Source of the DNA: an uncultured Lachnospiraceae bacterium | GTDB lineage: Bacteria; Bacillota; Clostridia; Lachnospirales; Lachnospiraceae | Direction of reading: 5' to 3' | Length of the DNA stretch: 64,000 nt | Assembly (NCBI GenBank): GCA_910586275.1 | Contig: CAJUIM010000002.1 | Location: 5,414 to 69,413 of the forward strand | Shown: piece by piece, positions 52,209 to 61,226 of the stretch | Layout: every line of letters begins with the position of its first letter | Numbering within the stretch: the stretch's first letter is position 1 | Notes under the pieces: generated by a model | Told to the model about the DNA's origin: nothing | Databases searched by the model: none | The model's input: only the letters and a program-made list of their open reading frames with translations | Position numbers and translations under genes: made by a program

Positions 52209-54071
52209 TTACCCATGAAAAAATTCATAGATTCCCTTCGCAATATGCGCCGGGATTTCCGGAACTTCCGCCAGCTGTTCCACCTCCGCCTGCTTAATTT
52301 CGTCTATGGACTTAAAACACCTCATCAGTGCTTTCCTTCTGGACGGCCCGACCCCCGGGATGTCATCCAGAACAGACTTTACCTGCGTCTTGCTGCGCAG
52401 GGAACGATGATATTCAATGGCAAAGCGATGAGCCTCATCCTGTACCCGCGTCACCAGCTTAAAACCTTCCGAATGACGGTCTATGGGTATTTCCTCATTG
52501 TTGTAATACAGCCCTCTCGTCCTATGATTGTCGTCCTTCACCATCCCGCATACCGGAATCTCAATATGTAATTCCCGCAAAACTTCCAACGCAATATTGA
52601 CCTGCCCTTTGCCCCCGTCCATGAGAATTAAATCCGGAAATTTCGTAAAACTCCCGAATTCTTTTTCCATTTCCTTCATATCCAGTTCCTTCTGCTCCTC
52701 CATGCCATGCACAAACCGCCGAGTCAGCACCTCTTTCATGCAGGCATAATCATCCGGCCCGGAAACGGTTTTTATCTTAAACTTCCGGTAATCACTGCGC
52801 TTGGGCTTGCCCTTTTCGAACACCACCATAGAACCTACATTGGCAAAACCGCTGATATTGGAAATATCGTAAGCTTCCATACGGCTGATGCCCTCCACGC
52901 CGATCAGGCCGGCTATTTCCTTCACGGCACCGATTGTACGTCCTTCCTCCCGCTTTATTTTCTCTTTGTCCTGACTTAAGACAAGCGCCGCATTTTTAGC
53001 CGCCAGTTCTACCAGCTTTTCCTTGGTTCCTTTCTTCGGGACGCGTATATATACCCGGTTCCCTTTTCTTGCAGACAGCCAGCGTTCCAACACGTCAACT
53101 TCCTCTATTTCCTCCTGCAGCATCAGTTCTTTCGGAATGAAGGGCGTCCCCGCATAAAATTGCTTGACAAAATCCAGCAATATCTGCGCCCTGCCGCTTC
53201 CCGACACATGTGTCATATAGAAATGTTCCCTGCCGATTAATTTACCGTCGCGTATAAAAAAGACCTGCACCACCGCATCGTTTTCATCCGCCGCCAATGC
53301 TATGATATCCTTATCCTCGCCGCCGCTGTCCGTAATCTTCTGTTTCTGTGCCACCTGTCTGACACTGTTATACAGATCCCTATATTTTATGGCATCCTCA
53401 AAGTCCATATTCTCGGATGCCTCCTGCATCTTACCCTCCAGTTCCTTCAAGATCGGCTGATAATTGCCGTTCAGGAAGTCCAATGCCTTATCCACCTGTT
53501 CCCGGTACTGCTCCTGGGAAACATACCCCTGGCAGGGAGCCATGCACTGCTTGATATGATGATTCAGGCAGGGTCTGTCTTTCCCCTCTTCTTTCGGCAA
53601 GTTCCGGTTACAAGTCCGCAGCATATACAGCTTGTTCATCAGTTCAATGGTATCCTTCACCGCCGCCGCGCTTGTATAAGGGCCAAAGTAGCGTGATTTG
53701 TCCTTTTTCATCTCTCTGGAGAAAAGCACCCTGGGAAAAGGTTCCCCCATGGTCACTTTAATATAAGGGTAAGTCTTATCATCCTTCAGCAGCGTATTAT
53801 AACGCGGACTGTATTCTTTTATAAGATTGTTCTCCAATACCAACGCTTCCAGTTCCGAGTCCGTTATAATATACTCAAACCGGGCGATCTGCGTCACCAT
53901 CTTATCAATCTGGGGCCCGCGCCCGATATTTTTACGGAAATAAGAACGTACACGGTTATGAAGATTGATTGCTTTCCCAACATAGATGATCGTGTCGTTC
54001 CCGTCATGCATAATATATACCCCCGGTTTCGCCGGCAGCTTCTTTAATTCCTCGTCCACATCAAACAACAT
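52209..54071 (-). CDS. uvrC: UvrABC excinuclease subunit C
   Basis: A 620-residue UvrC, which makes both cuts in nucleotide excision repair. N-terminal GIY-YIG nuclease ('[30 protein letters not shown]'), a cysteine cluster ('CNRNLP...[17 protein letters not shown]'), UVR motif ('[18 protein letters not shown]'), RNase H-like nuclease ('[20 protein letters not shown]...[13 protein letters not shown]') and C-terminal helix-hairpin-helix. Full length. Confidence 0.97.
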   Translation of the reverse strand: MLFDVDEELKKLPAKPGVYIMHDGNDTIIYVGKAINLHNRVRSYFRKNIGRGPQIDKMVTQIARFEYIITDSELEALVLENNLIKEYSPRYNTLLKDDKTYPYIKVTMGEPFPRVLFSREMKKDKSRYFGPYTSAAAVKDTIELMNKLYMLRTCNRNLPKEEGKDRPCLNHHIKQCMAPCQGYVSQEQYREQVDKALDFLNGNYQPILKELEGKMQEASENMDFEDAIKYRDLYNSVRQVAQKQKITDSGGEDKDIIALAADENDAVVQVFFIRDGKLIGREHFYMTHVSGSGRAQILLDFVKQFYAGTPFIPKELMLQEEIEEVDVLERWLSARKGNRVYIRVPKKGTKEKLVELAAKNAALVLSQDKEKIKREEGRTIGAVKEIAGLIGVEGISRMEAYDISNISGFANVGSMVVFEKGKPKRSDYRKFKIKTVSGPDDYACMKEVLTRRFVHGMEEQKELDMKEMEKEFGSFTKFPDLILMDGGKGQVNIALEVLRELHIEIPVCGMVKDDNHRTRGLYYNNEEIPIDRHSEGFKLVTRVQDEAHRFAIEYHRSLRSKTQVKSVLDDIPGVGPSRRKALMRCFKSIDEIKQAEVEQLAEVPEIPAHIAKGIYEFFHG

Positions 54072-54116
54072 TCCTCACCTGCCCTTTCCCTGTTTCCTGC
54101 CATACCGTTTCGTACT

Positions 54117-54136
54117 AGAGCGTGTCTGAAAATTCA
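54117..54136 (+). repeat. MITE-like repeat, terminal fragment
   Basis: AGAGCGTGTCTGAAAATTCA is the terminal repeat of the dispersed element, reading into a short palindrome TGGCAT-ttg-ATGCCA (54141-54155) and the ftsH terminator. Confidence 0.6.
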
Positions 54137-54157
54137 TTCCTGGCATTTGATGCCACA

Positions 54158-54192
54158 AAGGAGGTTCTCATAAACTCAATAAGAACCTCCTT
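54158..54192 (-). terminator. Terminator of ftsH
   Basis: AAGGAGGTTCT (54158) and AGAACCTCCTT (54182) form an 11-bp stem with a 13-base loop just behind the ftsH stop; TTTGTG follows on the minus strand. Confidence 0.75.
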
Positions 54193-54196
54193 GCTT

Positions 54197-56506
54197 CTAT
54201 TTCTGTTCATCCATTTTTTTCTGTAAAGTATCCTCAAAATTTCCCGAAGTATTGGAAAACCGCCCGACCGGCCTCTGCTCCGAACCGTCTCCTGCCAAAC
54301 TGCTTTCCCGGCTCCCGCCGCCTGCGGAGACTCCGGCATCCCTTGGATTCTCACCGTCCCGGAAAAAGTTCTCCTCCGATTTCCCGGCTTCTGTTTCCGG
54401 TTCACAGTCCGCACAGGCTGCTTCGTCTCCGGCGGCATCGGCTCCGCTTTCCGCAGGCACTTTCTCCTGTGCCGGCTTTTCCCTGCCGCCGATTGCCCCG
54501 CTTATTCCGCCCGCTGCCTCTGTGCTGCTTTCCGCCTTGTTGCTTTCCTCTTCCTCCGGTTCCGGAAGCCCTTTTTCTTTTCGGTAGATTGCCATAAACT
54601 CCTTACCGGTTATAGTTTCCTTCTCTATCAGATGAGCCGCCAGCTTATCCATCAATTCCCTGTTTTCGGCCAGCATGCTCTTGGCTTCCTCGTAACATCC
54701 TTTCAGAATATTCATAACTTCGGTATCCACATCCGCCTCGGTTACGTCGCTGCAGTTCATGGTGGAACCGCCTCCCAGATATTCGTTCTCCACCGTGGCC
54801 AGCCCCATCAGGCCGAACCTTTCGCTCATGCCGAATCTGGTCACCATATTCTTAGCAATATTGGTGGCTTTCTCAATATCGTTGGCAGCACCGGTAGTCA
54901 CAGTGTCAAACACAATCTCTTCCGCCGCACGTCCGCCCAGATATCCCACCAGCATATCGTGCAGTTCCGCTTTTGTATTCAGGAATTTCTCTTCCTCCGG
55001 CACCTGCATCACATAGCCCAGCGCACCCATGGTCCTTGGCACTATAGTAATCTTCTGTACCGGTTCCGCATTTTTCTGCAGCGCACTCAGCAGCGCATGC
55101 CCCACCTCATGATAGGACACGATTTTACGTTCTTCCTTGCTCATAATGCGGTCTTTCTTCTCTTTCCCCACAAGCACCTGTTCCACTGCTTCAAACAAGT
55201 CCTGCTGGCAGACATATTCCCTGCCTTTCTGCACCGCATTGATGGCCGCCTCGTTAATCATATTGGCCAAGTCCGCACCCACTGCGCCGCTGGTAGCCAA
55301 TGCAATGGCATCCAAATCTACGCTGTCATCCATCAGCACATCTTTTGCATGCACTTTTAGGATCTCCACCCGGCCTTTCAGATCCGGCTTGTCGACAATA
55401 ATCCTGCGGTCAAACCTTCCCGGCCGGAGCAATGCCTTGTCCAATATTTCCGGACGGTTAGTGGCTCCTAAGATAAGAATGCCTTTGGAAGTATCGAAAC
55501 CATCCATTTCGGACAGAAGCTGATTCAGTGTCTGCTCGCGCTCTTCATTCCCTCCGCCGTACTTGGAATCCCTGCTGCGGCCAATCGCATCTATTTCATC
55601 AATAAACACAATACAAGGCGCATTTTTCGTAGCCTCTTTGAACAAATCCCTGACGCGGGAAGCGCCTACGCCCACATACAGTTCAATAAAATCCGACCCG
55701 GCCAGCGAAAAGAACGGTACATGCGCCTCGCCCGCCACCGCTTTTGCCAAAAGCGTCTTGCCGGTTCCGGGAGGTCCTACCAACAGTGCGCCCTTCGGCA
55801 GTTTCGCTCCGATCTTTGCATATTTCCCCGGATTATGAAGAAAATCCACCACTTCCTGCAGAGACTCTTTCGCCTCGTCTTCCCCTGCCACATCCTTAAA
55901 TGTCACGCCAGTCTCTTTCTCGACATAAACTTTAGCGTTGCTCTTGCCCACGCCCATCATTCCGCCGCCGCTCTTGGACATCCGGCGAAAGAGAAAACTG
56001 AGCAGCACCCACATCAGTAAAATAGGCAGGATATAGGTGAGAATAATGGAAAGCAGCATCCCCGAACCATCGGGAACCACACCGTTTACATCCACTTCGT
56101 GTTCCAGCAGGAACTGAGTCAGCCCGTCGTCCGCAATACGCCCGGTGTAATAAGTCACCGCTGCCATGGCATAAGGATTATCCCCCCCGCCCTGCCGCTC
56201 AGGCACAATGTTGATCCGGTCCGTGTCAATTTCCACGCTCTTCACTTCACCGTTTTCCACCATCGTGATAAATTCGTTATAAGTAATCTCCCGTTCCGTG
56301 CCCCCGGTCATAATCTTCATGAAATAACTCATGCACAGAAGAGTAATCAGCGCGGCCACTAAAAGCAGCACGATACTCTGCCGCTTCGGATCCTCACCGT
56401 TCCCCCCTGAACCGGAACCATTGTTATTTCCGTTATTATTATTCTGGCCGCCGCGGTTGCCGTTATAACCGCCGCCGTCATATTGGTTTAAATTATTGTT
56501 ATCCAT
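54197..56506 (-). CDS. ftsH: ATP-dependent membrane zinc protease FtsH
   Basis: A 769-residue FtsH, which degrades misfolded membrane proteins and regulators. N-terminal 40 residues are Asn/Gly-rich and unusual. Two membrane helices flank a small outer domain (about 44-64 and 150-170). Walker A 'LLVGPPGTGKTLLAKAVAG', Walker B 'CIVFIDEIDAIG', the second region 'ATNRPEILDKALLRPGRFDRR', and the zinc motif HEVGH in 'VSYHEVGHALLSAL'. A Glu/Gly/Ala-rich C-terminal tail of about 130 residues adds to the normal 620-650 length. Promoter at 56542-56570. Confidence 0.96.
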   Translation of the reverse strand: MDNNNLNQYDGGGYNGNRGGQNNNNGNNNGSGSGGNGEDPKRQSIVLLLVAALITLLCMSYFMKIMTGGTEREITYNEFITMVENGEVKSVEIDTDRINIVPERQGGGDNPYAMAAVTYYTGRIADDGLTQFLLEHEVDVNGVVPDGSGMLLSIILTYILPILLMWVLLSFLFRRMSKSGGGMMGVGKSNAKVYVEKETGVTFKDVAGEDEAKESLQEVVDFLHNPGKYAKIGAKLPKGALLVGPPGTGKTLLAKAVAGEAHVPFFSLAGSDFIELYVGVGASRVRDLFKEATKNAPCIVFIDEIDAIGRSRDSKYGGGNEEREQTLNQLLSEMDGFDTSKGILILGATNRPEILDKALLRPGRFDRRIIVDKPDLKGRVEILKVHAKDVLMDDSVDLDAIALATSGAVGADLANMINEAAINAVQKGREYVCQQDLFEAVEQVLVGKEKKDRIMSKEERKIVSYHEVGHALLSALQKNAEPVQKITIVPRTMGALGYVMQVPEEEKFLNTKAELHDMLVGYLGGRAAEEIVFDTVTTGAANDIEKATNIAKNMVTRFGMSERFGLMGLATVENEYLGGGSTMNCSDVTEADVDTEVMNILKGCYEEAKSMLAENRELMDKLAAHLIEKETITGKEFMAIYRKEKGLPEPEEEESNKAESSTEAAGGISGAIGGREKPAQEKVPAESGADAAGDEAACADCEPETEAGKSEENFFRDGENPRDAGVSAGGGSRESSLAGDGSEQRPVGRFSNTSGNFEDTLQKKMDEQK

Positions 56507-56541
56507 TCTACGCTCCTATTCCTATCACTCTTGCCTTTTCT

Positions 56542-56570
56542 ATTATAGAGACTGCTTTTCGATAAATCAA
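56542..56570 (-). promoter_or_regulatory. Promoter of ftsH
   Basis: On the minus strand TTGATT (56565-56570), a 17-bp spacer and TATAAT (56542-56547), about 36 bp before the ATG. The remaining 56571-56898 holds a possible TATAAT (56654) for the rightward gene and no ORF I trust. Confidence 0.75.
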
Positions 56571-56898
56571 TAATATATTTGTGAAATATTTCGCAATCTA
56601 TTAAAGATTTCTAAATTTTTTCCTGCAAACAGTAGATTTTTGGTGCTTGTTCATTGTATAATACATAGGTTATTTATTCTTTTGACAGCATTCCAAAATA
56701 AAATCCCGGCAACATTCACCATGGCGCTTAGACAAACCCAAAATTGGTTTCAGGAATGGCACTTGGCCCAATGCCCGCCGGAACAATGGAACAGGAGGCA
56801 CCCCAAACAGCCCCCTGACCCGCTGCCTACAGGAATAAACAGCAAAAGTTACCGAAACAGACATTGAAAAAGCAGAGAGCAGAGATAGGAAGACTTGA

Positions 56899-58383
56899 AT
56901 GAAGATAGGATTTGACAATAATAAATACTTAAAAATGCAGTCGGAGCATATTCGTGAAAGGATTGCCCAATTTGACAATAAATTATATTTGGAATTTGGC
57001 GGAAAACTGTTTGACGACAATCATGCCTCCCGGGTTCTTCCCGGCTTTCAGCCTGACAGCAAGCTGAAAATGCTGCTTCAGTTAAAAGAACAGGCCGAAA
57101 TCGTTATCGTCATAAGTGCCGATGCCATTGAAAAGAATAAAGTGCGCGGGGACTTAGGCATTACTTATGATTTGGATGTACTCCGGCTAATTGATGCTTT
57201 CCGTTCCATTGAACTGTATGTGGGGAGCGTAGTCATTACCCGATATACCGGACAGCCTGCCGCAGATCACTTCCGCGAACGGCTTTCCCACTTAGGCATT
57301 AAATCTTATCTGCATTATGTGATAGAAGGCTATCCGGGCAATATCAGCCACATTGTCAGCGAAGAAGGCTACGGAAAAAATGACTACATAGAGACTTCCA
57401 AGCCCTTGGTAGTCATTACCGCCCCCGGTCCCGGCAGCGGGAAAATGGCCACTTGCCTTTCCCAGCTTTACCATGAACATAAACGCGGCATCAAAGCAGG
57501 ATATGCTAAATTCGAGACTTTTCCGGTTTGGAACCTGCCGCTCAGCCATCCGGTGAACGTAGCCTATGAAGCTGCTACCGCCGATTTAAACGATGTAAAC
57601 ATGATAGACCCTTTTCATTTGGAAGCCTATGGAAAGACTACGATAAACTATAACCGGGATGTGGAAATCTTTCCTGTGCTGAATTCCATGTTTGAGCATA
57701 TCCTTGGAGGAAGCCCCTATAAATCACCTACGGATATGGGGGTCAACATGGCAGGAAACTGCATTATCGACGATGAAATATGCAGGGAAGCTTCCCAACA
57801 GGAAATTATACGCCGTTACTGCCAAGCCCGCTACGAACAGAAAAAAGACCGCCTAGGCGCCAAAGAAACCGTGTATAAACTGGAACTCCTGATGAAACAG
57901 GCCGGCATCGCCACCGAAGACCGCAAAGTCATTCCCGTCGCCATGATGCGTCAGGAAAACACCGGCCATCCGGCTGCCGCCATCCAGCTGCCTGACGGGC
58001 AGATCATCACCGGAAAGACCTCTGCTCTTTTAGGAGCTTCGGCGGCCGCACTGCTCAATGCCTTAAAAACTTTAGCCCATATCGACCACACCAGGCATTT
58101 GATATCGCCTGCCGCCATTGAGCCGATACAGACGCTGAAAACCGACTATCTTGGCAGCCATAATCCCCGGCTGCATACGGATGAAATATTGATCGCGCTT
58201 TCCACCAGCGCAGCTGCGGACGAAACGGCACGGCTGGCCCTCTCCCAGCTGCCGAAACTGAAAGACTGCGAAGTACATTCTACGGTAATCCTATCAACCG
58301 TAGACGAAAATATATTCCGAAAACTGGGAATGCGGCTGACTTGCGAACCGGTCTATGAGACAAACCGCATATTCCATCCATAA
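56899..58383 (+). CDS. DUF1846 family protein
   Basis: A 494-residue cytoplasmic protein of the DUF1846 family, found in Firmicutes and of unknown biochemical function; a P-loop-like '[22 protein letters not shown]' suggests nucleotide binding. Other conserved parts are '[21 protein letters not shown]', '[23 protein letters not shown]' and '[14 protein letters not shown]'. Full length. AGGA precedes the ATG at eight bases. It is followed by the large palindrome and repeat element. Confidence 0.88.
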   Translation: MKIGFDNNKYLKMQSEHIRERIAQFDNKLYLEFGGKLFDDNHASRVLPGFQPDSKLKMLLQLKEQAEIVIVISADAIEKNKVRGDLGITYDLDVLRLIDAFRSIELYVGSVVITRYTGQPAADHFRERLSHLGIKSYLHYVIEGYPGNISHIVSEEGYGKNDYIETSKPLVVITAPGPGSGKMATCLSQLYHEHKRGIKAGYAKFETFPVWNLPLSHPVNVAYEAATADLNDVNMIDPFHLEAYGKTTINYNRDVEIFPVLNSMFEHILGGSPYKSPTDMGVNMAGNCIIDDEICREASQQEIIRRYCQARYEQKKDRLGAKETVYKLELLMKQAGIATEDRKVIPVAMMRQENTGHPAAAIQLPDGQIITGKTSALLGASAAALLNALKTLAHIDHTRHLISPAAIEPIQTLKTDYLGSHNPRLHTDEILIALSTSAAADETARLALSQLPKLKDCEVHSTVILSTVDENIFRKLGMRLTCEPVYETNRIFHP

Positions 58384-58418
58384 GCCTGCCGCAAAACATT
58401 CACGCAAACCAAGCCAAA

Positions 58419-58890
58419 CGGCACAGCACCAATGTCATAAACGGAAACCGCAGCCTGCCGGAAAAATGATGTTTTTTCGTAATCTCATGAACGGAAGCCG
58501 CAGCCCGCGTCAGGAATCCTGTTTTTTACTCGAACCTTCGAAAAACGCCGGCACTTAGGCACTGTATTTTAGAGTGTGCTTGAAAATTGCTTCCTAGCAG
58601 ATGTGCGTCACAATTTGCGGGAGATTTGTGCCAAAGGAAGGGCGCATAGCGGGCTATGTAACCTGAATTTGGCGCAAATGTCACGCAAATTGGGGGCGTG
58701 CAGATGCTGGAAATGAATTTTCAAACACGCTCTAGTGCCTTAGTACCGCTGCGTTTGCCGCAGAGCGAAAGCGTGTCCGAATAAAAACAGGATTCCTGAC
58801 GCGGGCTACGGCTTCCATTCATGAAATTGCGAAAAAACATCATTTCTCCGGCAGGCTGCGGTTTCCGTTTATGACATTGGTGCTGTGCCG
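58419..58890. repeat. Large palindrome with arms of about 110 bp
   Basis: The left arm (58419-58528) and right arm (58781-58890) are inverted copies, clear over their whole length with few mismatches; both contain the sequence that would encode QHQCHKRKPQPAG in opposite strands. Weaker pairing continues inward (GGCACTTAGGCACT near 58550 with AGTGCCTTAGTACC near 58735). The centre is exactly the full repeat element at 58570-58734. Confidence 0.85.
58570..58734 (+). mobile_element. MITE-like element, full 165-bp copy
   Basis: Terminal inverted repeats of 19 bp: TAGAGTGTGCTTGAAAATT (58570-58588) and its complement with two mismatches (58716-58734). The interior has GCAGATGTGCGTCACAATTT, a short inverted stretch CGCATAGCGGGCTATG, and no protein-coding frame. 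Partial relatives lie at 15564, 20174, 44028, 54117, 59391 and 60208. No transposase is present; movement by a partner in trans is inference. Confidence 0.75.
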
Positions 58891-59008
58891 CTCCCGCATT
58901 GCAATATGCAGATGTATATATTCGGCCCGATGGCACAAACTATGGGTGATGTGCCAATCCGTCCGAAACACGGCATCGGCACAAAACAAGAAAGGAGCAT
59001 AAGCAAAA

Positions 59009-59311
59009 ATGAAAGATATAAATAAAGATACGTTGGGCGAAGCCCTTGCCCGCAACACGCTGGATGACATCCCCCAGCCAAAAAGCGATGCCAAGGAGAT
59101 TGTCGGCCTTGTGAAAAGCAGCGGGCGCATCACCGGCTACCAGCTTTCCGACGGTTCCACCGTTTCCAAAGAAAAAGGTGTCAGCCTTGCAAAAGAAGGC
59201 GAAATAAAAGGTGTGGGCATAGCTCACAGAAAGGATACGGAATACCTGAAATCACTGCCGGATAATTCGGAAAACAACAACCTCGGCAACCTCCCTTCCA
59301 TCTCGGGATAA
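59009..59311 (+). CDS. DUF3892 domain protein
   Basis: A 100-residue protein; 'IVGLVKSSGRITGYQLSDGSTVSKEKGVSLAKEGEIKGVGIAHRKDTEYLKSLPD' fits DUF3892, a small domain of unknown function seen in Firmicutes. AGGAGC precedes the ATG. It has its own terminator. The region upstream to 58891 holds no other gene. Confidence 0.75.
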   Translation: MKDINKDTLGEALARNTLDDIPQPKSDAKEIVGLVKSSGRITGYQLSDGSTVSKEKGVSLAKEGEIKGVGIAHRKDTEYLKSLPDNSENNNLGNLPSISG

Positions 59312-59343
59312 CAGCCGATCAATCACTAAACAGACAGCAAAAG

Positions 59344-59375
59344 CAGGAAGCTGAGACATACAGCCTCCTGTTTTT
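59344..59375 (+). terminator. Terminator of the DUF3892 gene
   Basis: CAGGAAGCTG and CAGCCTCCTG form a 10-bp stem with one mismatch, followed by TTTTT. Confidence 0.8.
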
Positions 59376-59390
59376 ATTTCCCTGGCAAAA

Positions 59391-59424
59391 CCAGAGCGGG
59401 AATGAATTTTCAATCACGCTCTGG
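59391..59424 (-). terminator. Repeat-derived terminator of the ferritin-like gene
   Basis: CCAGAGCG and CGCTCTGG pair around GAATGAATTTTCAATCA, which is the terminal repeat of the MITE-like element. It lies two bases behind the ferritin-like gene stop, with GGTTTTGCC following on the minus strand. Confidence 0.6.
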
Positions 59425-59426
59425 TT

Positions 59427-59975
59427 TCAGACGTTTTCAAACAATGCCTGCAATATCATAATATGATACTCCTCATCCAATATAATCCTTCTCAGAACAG
59501 CATTCACGCAGTCATCCCTTATCATGCCCATATGCATCTTATACTGACTGATGGCTGCCCGTTCTGACTCGATATCCGCCCATATCATCTTCTTTGCCTG
59601 CTCCGGTAAGTTCAGATATTCCGGTGTCCACATTTTCTGCCGCCCGTTATTATTTCTTGCCGCAAAATCAATATCTCCGCCCAGCAGCACAATCAGTTCC
59701 CCCAGTTTCTGCAGATGCATCATCTCCGCCATGGCAATTCCCAGCAAAGTCTTTGCCATAGGGCATTTCTCACAGGATAATCTGTTTTCATTATTGATAT
59801 ATTGTGCAATTGCCGACAATTCCGATACGGCTCCGCAGTAATCAATACTGAGCAGATTGGCATAAGCCTGGTTTTCTTCCCTCGCCTCAATGGGCGGATA
59901 GGGCAGATCGGCCATAATGGGTTTTATCCCCGAAAAGCTGCAGCCTCCAGACAGCACATTCCTTTTTTCTTCCAT
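59427..59975 (-). CDS. Ferritin-like di-iron protein
   Basis: A 182-residue protein with the four-helix ferritin-like fold: iron-ligand helices 'YCGAVSELSAIAQYI', 'LLGIAMAEMMHLQKLGELI', 'ESERAAISQYKMHMG' and 'RRIILDEEYHIMIL' (repeated E and ExxH). A CEKC pair and an N-terminal linker are extra. Related to rubrerythrin or Mn-catalase-like proteins of clostridia; role in peroxide handling or iron storage is not certain. The ATG at 59975 is eight bases behind AAGGAG. Confidence 0.78.
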   Translation of the reverse strand: MEEKRNVLSGGCSFSGIKPIMADLPYPPIEAREENQAYANLLSIDYCGAVSELSAIAQYINNENRLSCEKCPMAKTLLGIAMAEMMHLQKLGELIVLLGGDIDFAARNNNGRQKMWTPEYLNLPEQAKKMIWADIESERAAISQYKMHMGMIRDDCVNAVLRRIILDEEYHIMILQALFENV

Positions 59976-60207
59976 ATACCTCACTCCTTTACCGCTTCAG
60001 CCCGGCCGGACACCGCCTCCGGGCCTTCTGCTTTTATATAATATATGGAATTTACATTATTTTGTGATGTATGCTCACTCTGCATTCACTGTATCCATTC
60101 TGTCATTAAGGCGTATTGTCAATGTGTACTGTCAATGCCTTCTGTGGATCTTTTACAATAAAATTGTTTTAACTACATCGGTTTGCCTGTTCCTGACCTA
60201 TGAACCC

Positions 60208-60272
60208 CGGCATCTGCACGCCCCAATTTGCACGAACATCTACCAGAAAGCAATTTTCAAACACGCTCCAGG
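60208..60272 (-). repeat. MITE-like repeat, internally deleted copy
   Basis: On the minus strand it starts TGGAGCGTGTTTGAAAATTG and CTTTC, then jumps to CAAATTGGGGCGTGCAGATG, which in the full copy lies near the other end (58687-58709). It is therefore a deletion derivative. Confidence 0.6.
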
Positions 60273-60350
60273 AATTATAACTTGAAATATCAGAATTTTC
60301 CAATATGCCATCTTTATTATTAGAAAATTTATATTTTTTCAAAAAATATA

Positions 60351-60379
60351 TTGACAAATCTCTTTTCTGCCGCTATAAT
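60351..60379 (+). promoter_or_regulatory. Consensus promoter of the putative small RNA
   Basis: TTGACA (60351), 17-bp spacer, TATAAT (60374): a perfect sigma-A promoter. Confidence 0.85.
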
Positions 60380-60385
60380 GAATTC

Positions 60386-60690
60386 ATAAACAAAAAGTTC
60401 ACATAGATGCAACAAAATATAAAAGAAAGCGAGGTACGGACCACCGAAAACTTAAGCTAATTTCAAAGGAAACATATTCAGGTACGCAAAGAAAAGCAAC
60501 GAGTAAGGACAGATAATTAATACAGAAATTTAACACCCGTTGCAGTACAAAAGTACAGATGAAAAGCGGAAAGGATATGGAAGAGAAAGCAATGAAAGAA
60601 AATGAATGAATAGGAGGTATAGGCCAGTGGACAGCATAGTTTAGAAGCGGATATTAGTCACAGTGATTAATATCCGCTTCTTTGTTTTCG
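60386..60690 (+). ncRNA. Putative non-coding RNA of about 300 nt
   Basis: Between the perfect promoter and a strong terminator (AGAAGCGGATATTA at 60643 pairing with 60668-60681, then TTGTTTT) lies about 300 bp with no ORF longer than some 16 codons. It is purine-rich with short hairpins (e.g. GTAC-aaaa-GTAC). A tiny frame (GTG GAC AGC ATA GTT TAG) follows AGGAGG at 60612. I did not recognise it as 6S, tmRNA, RNase P, SRP RNA or a riboswitch. It ends about 30 bp before the convergent DUF1858 gene stop. Confidence 0.55.
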
Positions 60691-60721
60691 TTTTATATTA
60701 CTCTTTGCCTGTATTCACATT

Positions 60722-60913
60722 CTATACCGCAGCAATCTTCTGCATCAATGTTTCCGTGTCAATCCCATGCACCATTGCTGCCTCTTCCAAAGTCTCTCCC
60801 TGTGCGGAAGGACATCCAAGGCAATGCATGCCAATCTCCATAAGCACCGGTGCAATATTCGGATTTATGCTTAATGCCTCACCGATTGTAGTATTTTTCG
60901 TAATGTCTGCCAT
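60722..60913 (-). CDS. DUF1858 redox-disulfide domain protein
   Basis: A 63-residue protein made of one DUF1858 domain: '[41 protein letters not shown]'. The HCxxC pair is the expected redox or metal site; such domains are found fused or next to hybrid-cluster and Fe-S proteins. The ATG at 60913 follows AAAGGAGG. Its promoter (61016-61044) is divergent from the pyruvate formate-lyase promoter. Confidence 0.88.
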   Translation of the reverse strand: MADITKNTTIGEALSINPNIAPVLMEIGMHCLGCPSAQGETLEEAAMVHGIDTETLMQKIAAV

Positions 60914-61015
60914 AATAATAGCCTCCTTTTTGTCAGTTACGGACATCTGTGCCATATATGCCGTTCCCATATGCCCGCCCCGTTTTTCGCAGTAAAATTT
61001 AGTGTAAACATCATT

Positions 61016-61044
61016 AGTATAATACTTTCTCCCCATTCTTTCAA
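61016..61044 (-). promoter_or_regulatory. Promoter of the DUF1858 gene
   Basis: On the minus strand TTGAAA (61039-61044), 17-bp spacer, TATACT (61016-61021). Confidence 0.75.
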
Positions 61045-61136
61045 CCTATTCCGATTTCTTAATAATTTTCACAAAAAATTCATAAAATAAATGCGAAAAA
61101 CATACCGTATGTATAGAAAAAAGTACACTTCGTCGC

Positions 61137-61166
61137 TTGACGTTCCGGCTGTTTTTCAATTATAAT
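61137..61166 (+). promoter_or_regulatory. Promoter of the pyruvate formate-lyase operon
   Basis: TTGACG (61137), 18-bp spacer, TATAAT (61161). About 60 bases of leader lead to AGGAGG and the ATG. A near-palindrome CATACCGTATGTATAG lies upstream at 61101. Confidence 0.75.
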
Positions 61167-61226
61167 GAGTATACAAGGTTAGTGCTTTATTAACAATCAT
61201 ATTATAAAAACAGGAGGCTTTTCAAA

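Noticed and set aside
56640..56867. Rightward 75-codon frame before the DUF1846 gene
   Set aside because: No SD and a composition typical of chance translation of intergenic DNA.
61045..61226. Possible ZTP ('pfl motif') riboswitch before the pyruvate formate-lyase gene
   Set aside because: The leader after the promoter is only about 60 bases, and I see none of the conserved ZTP motif bases.
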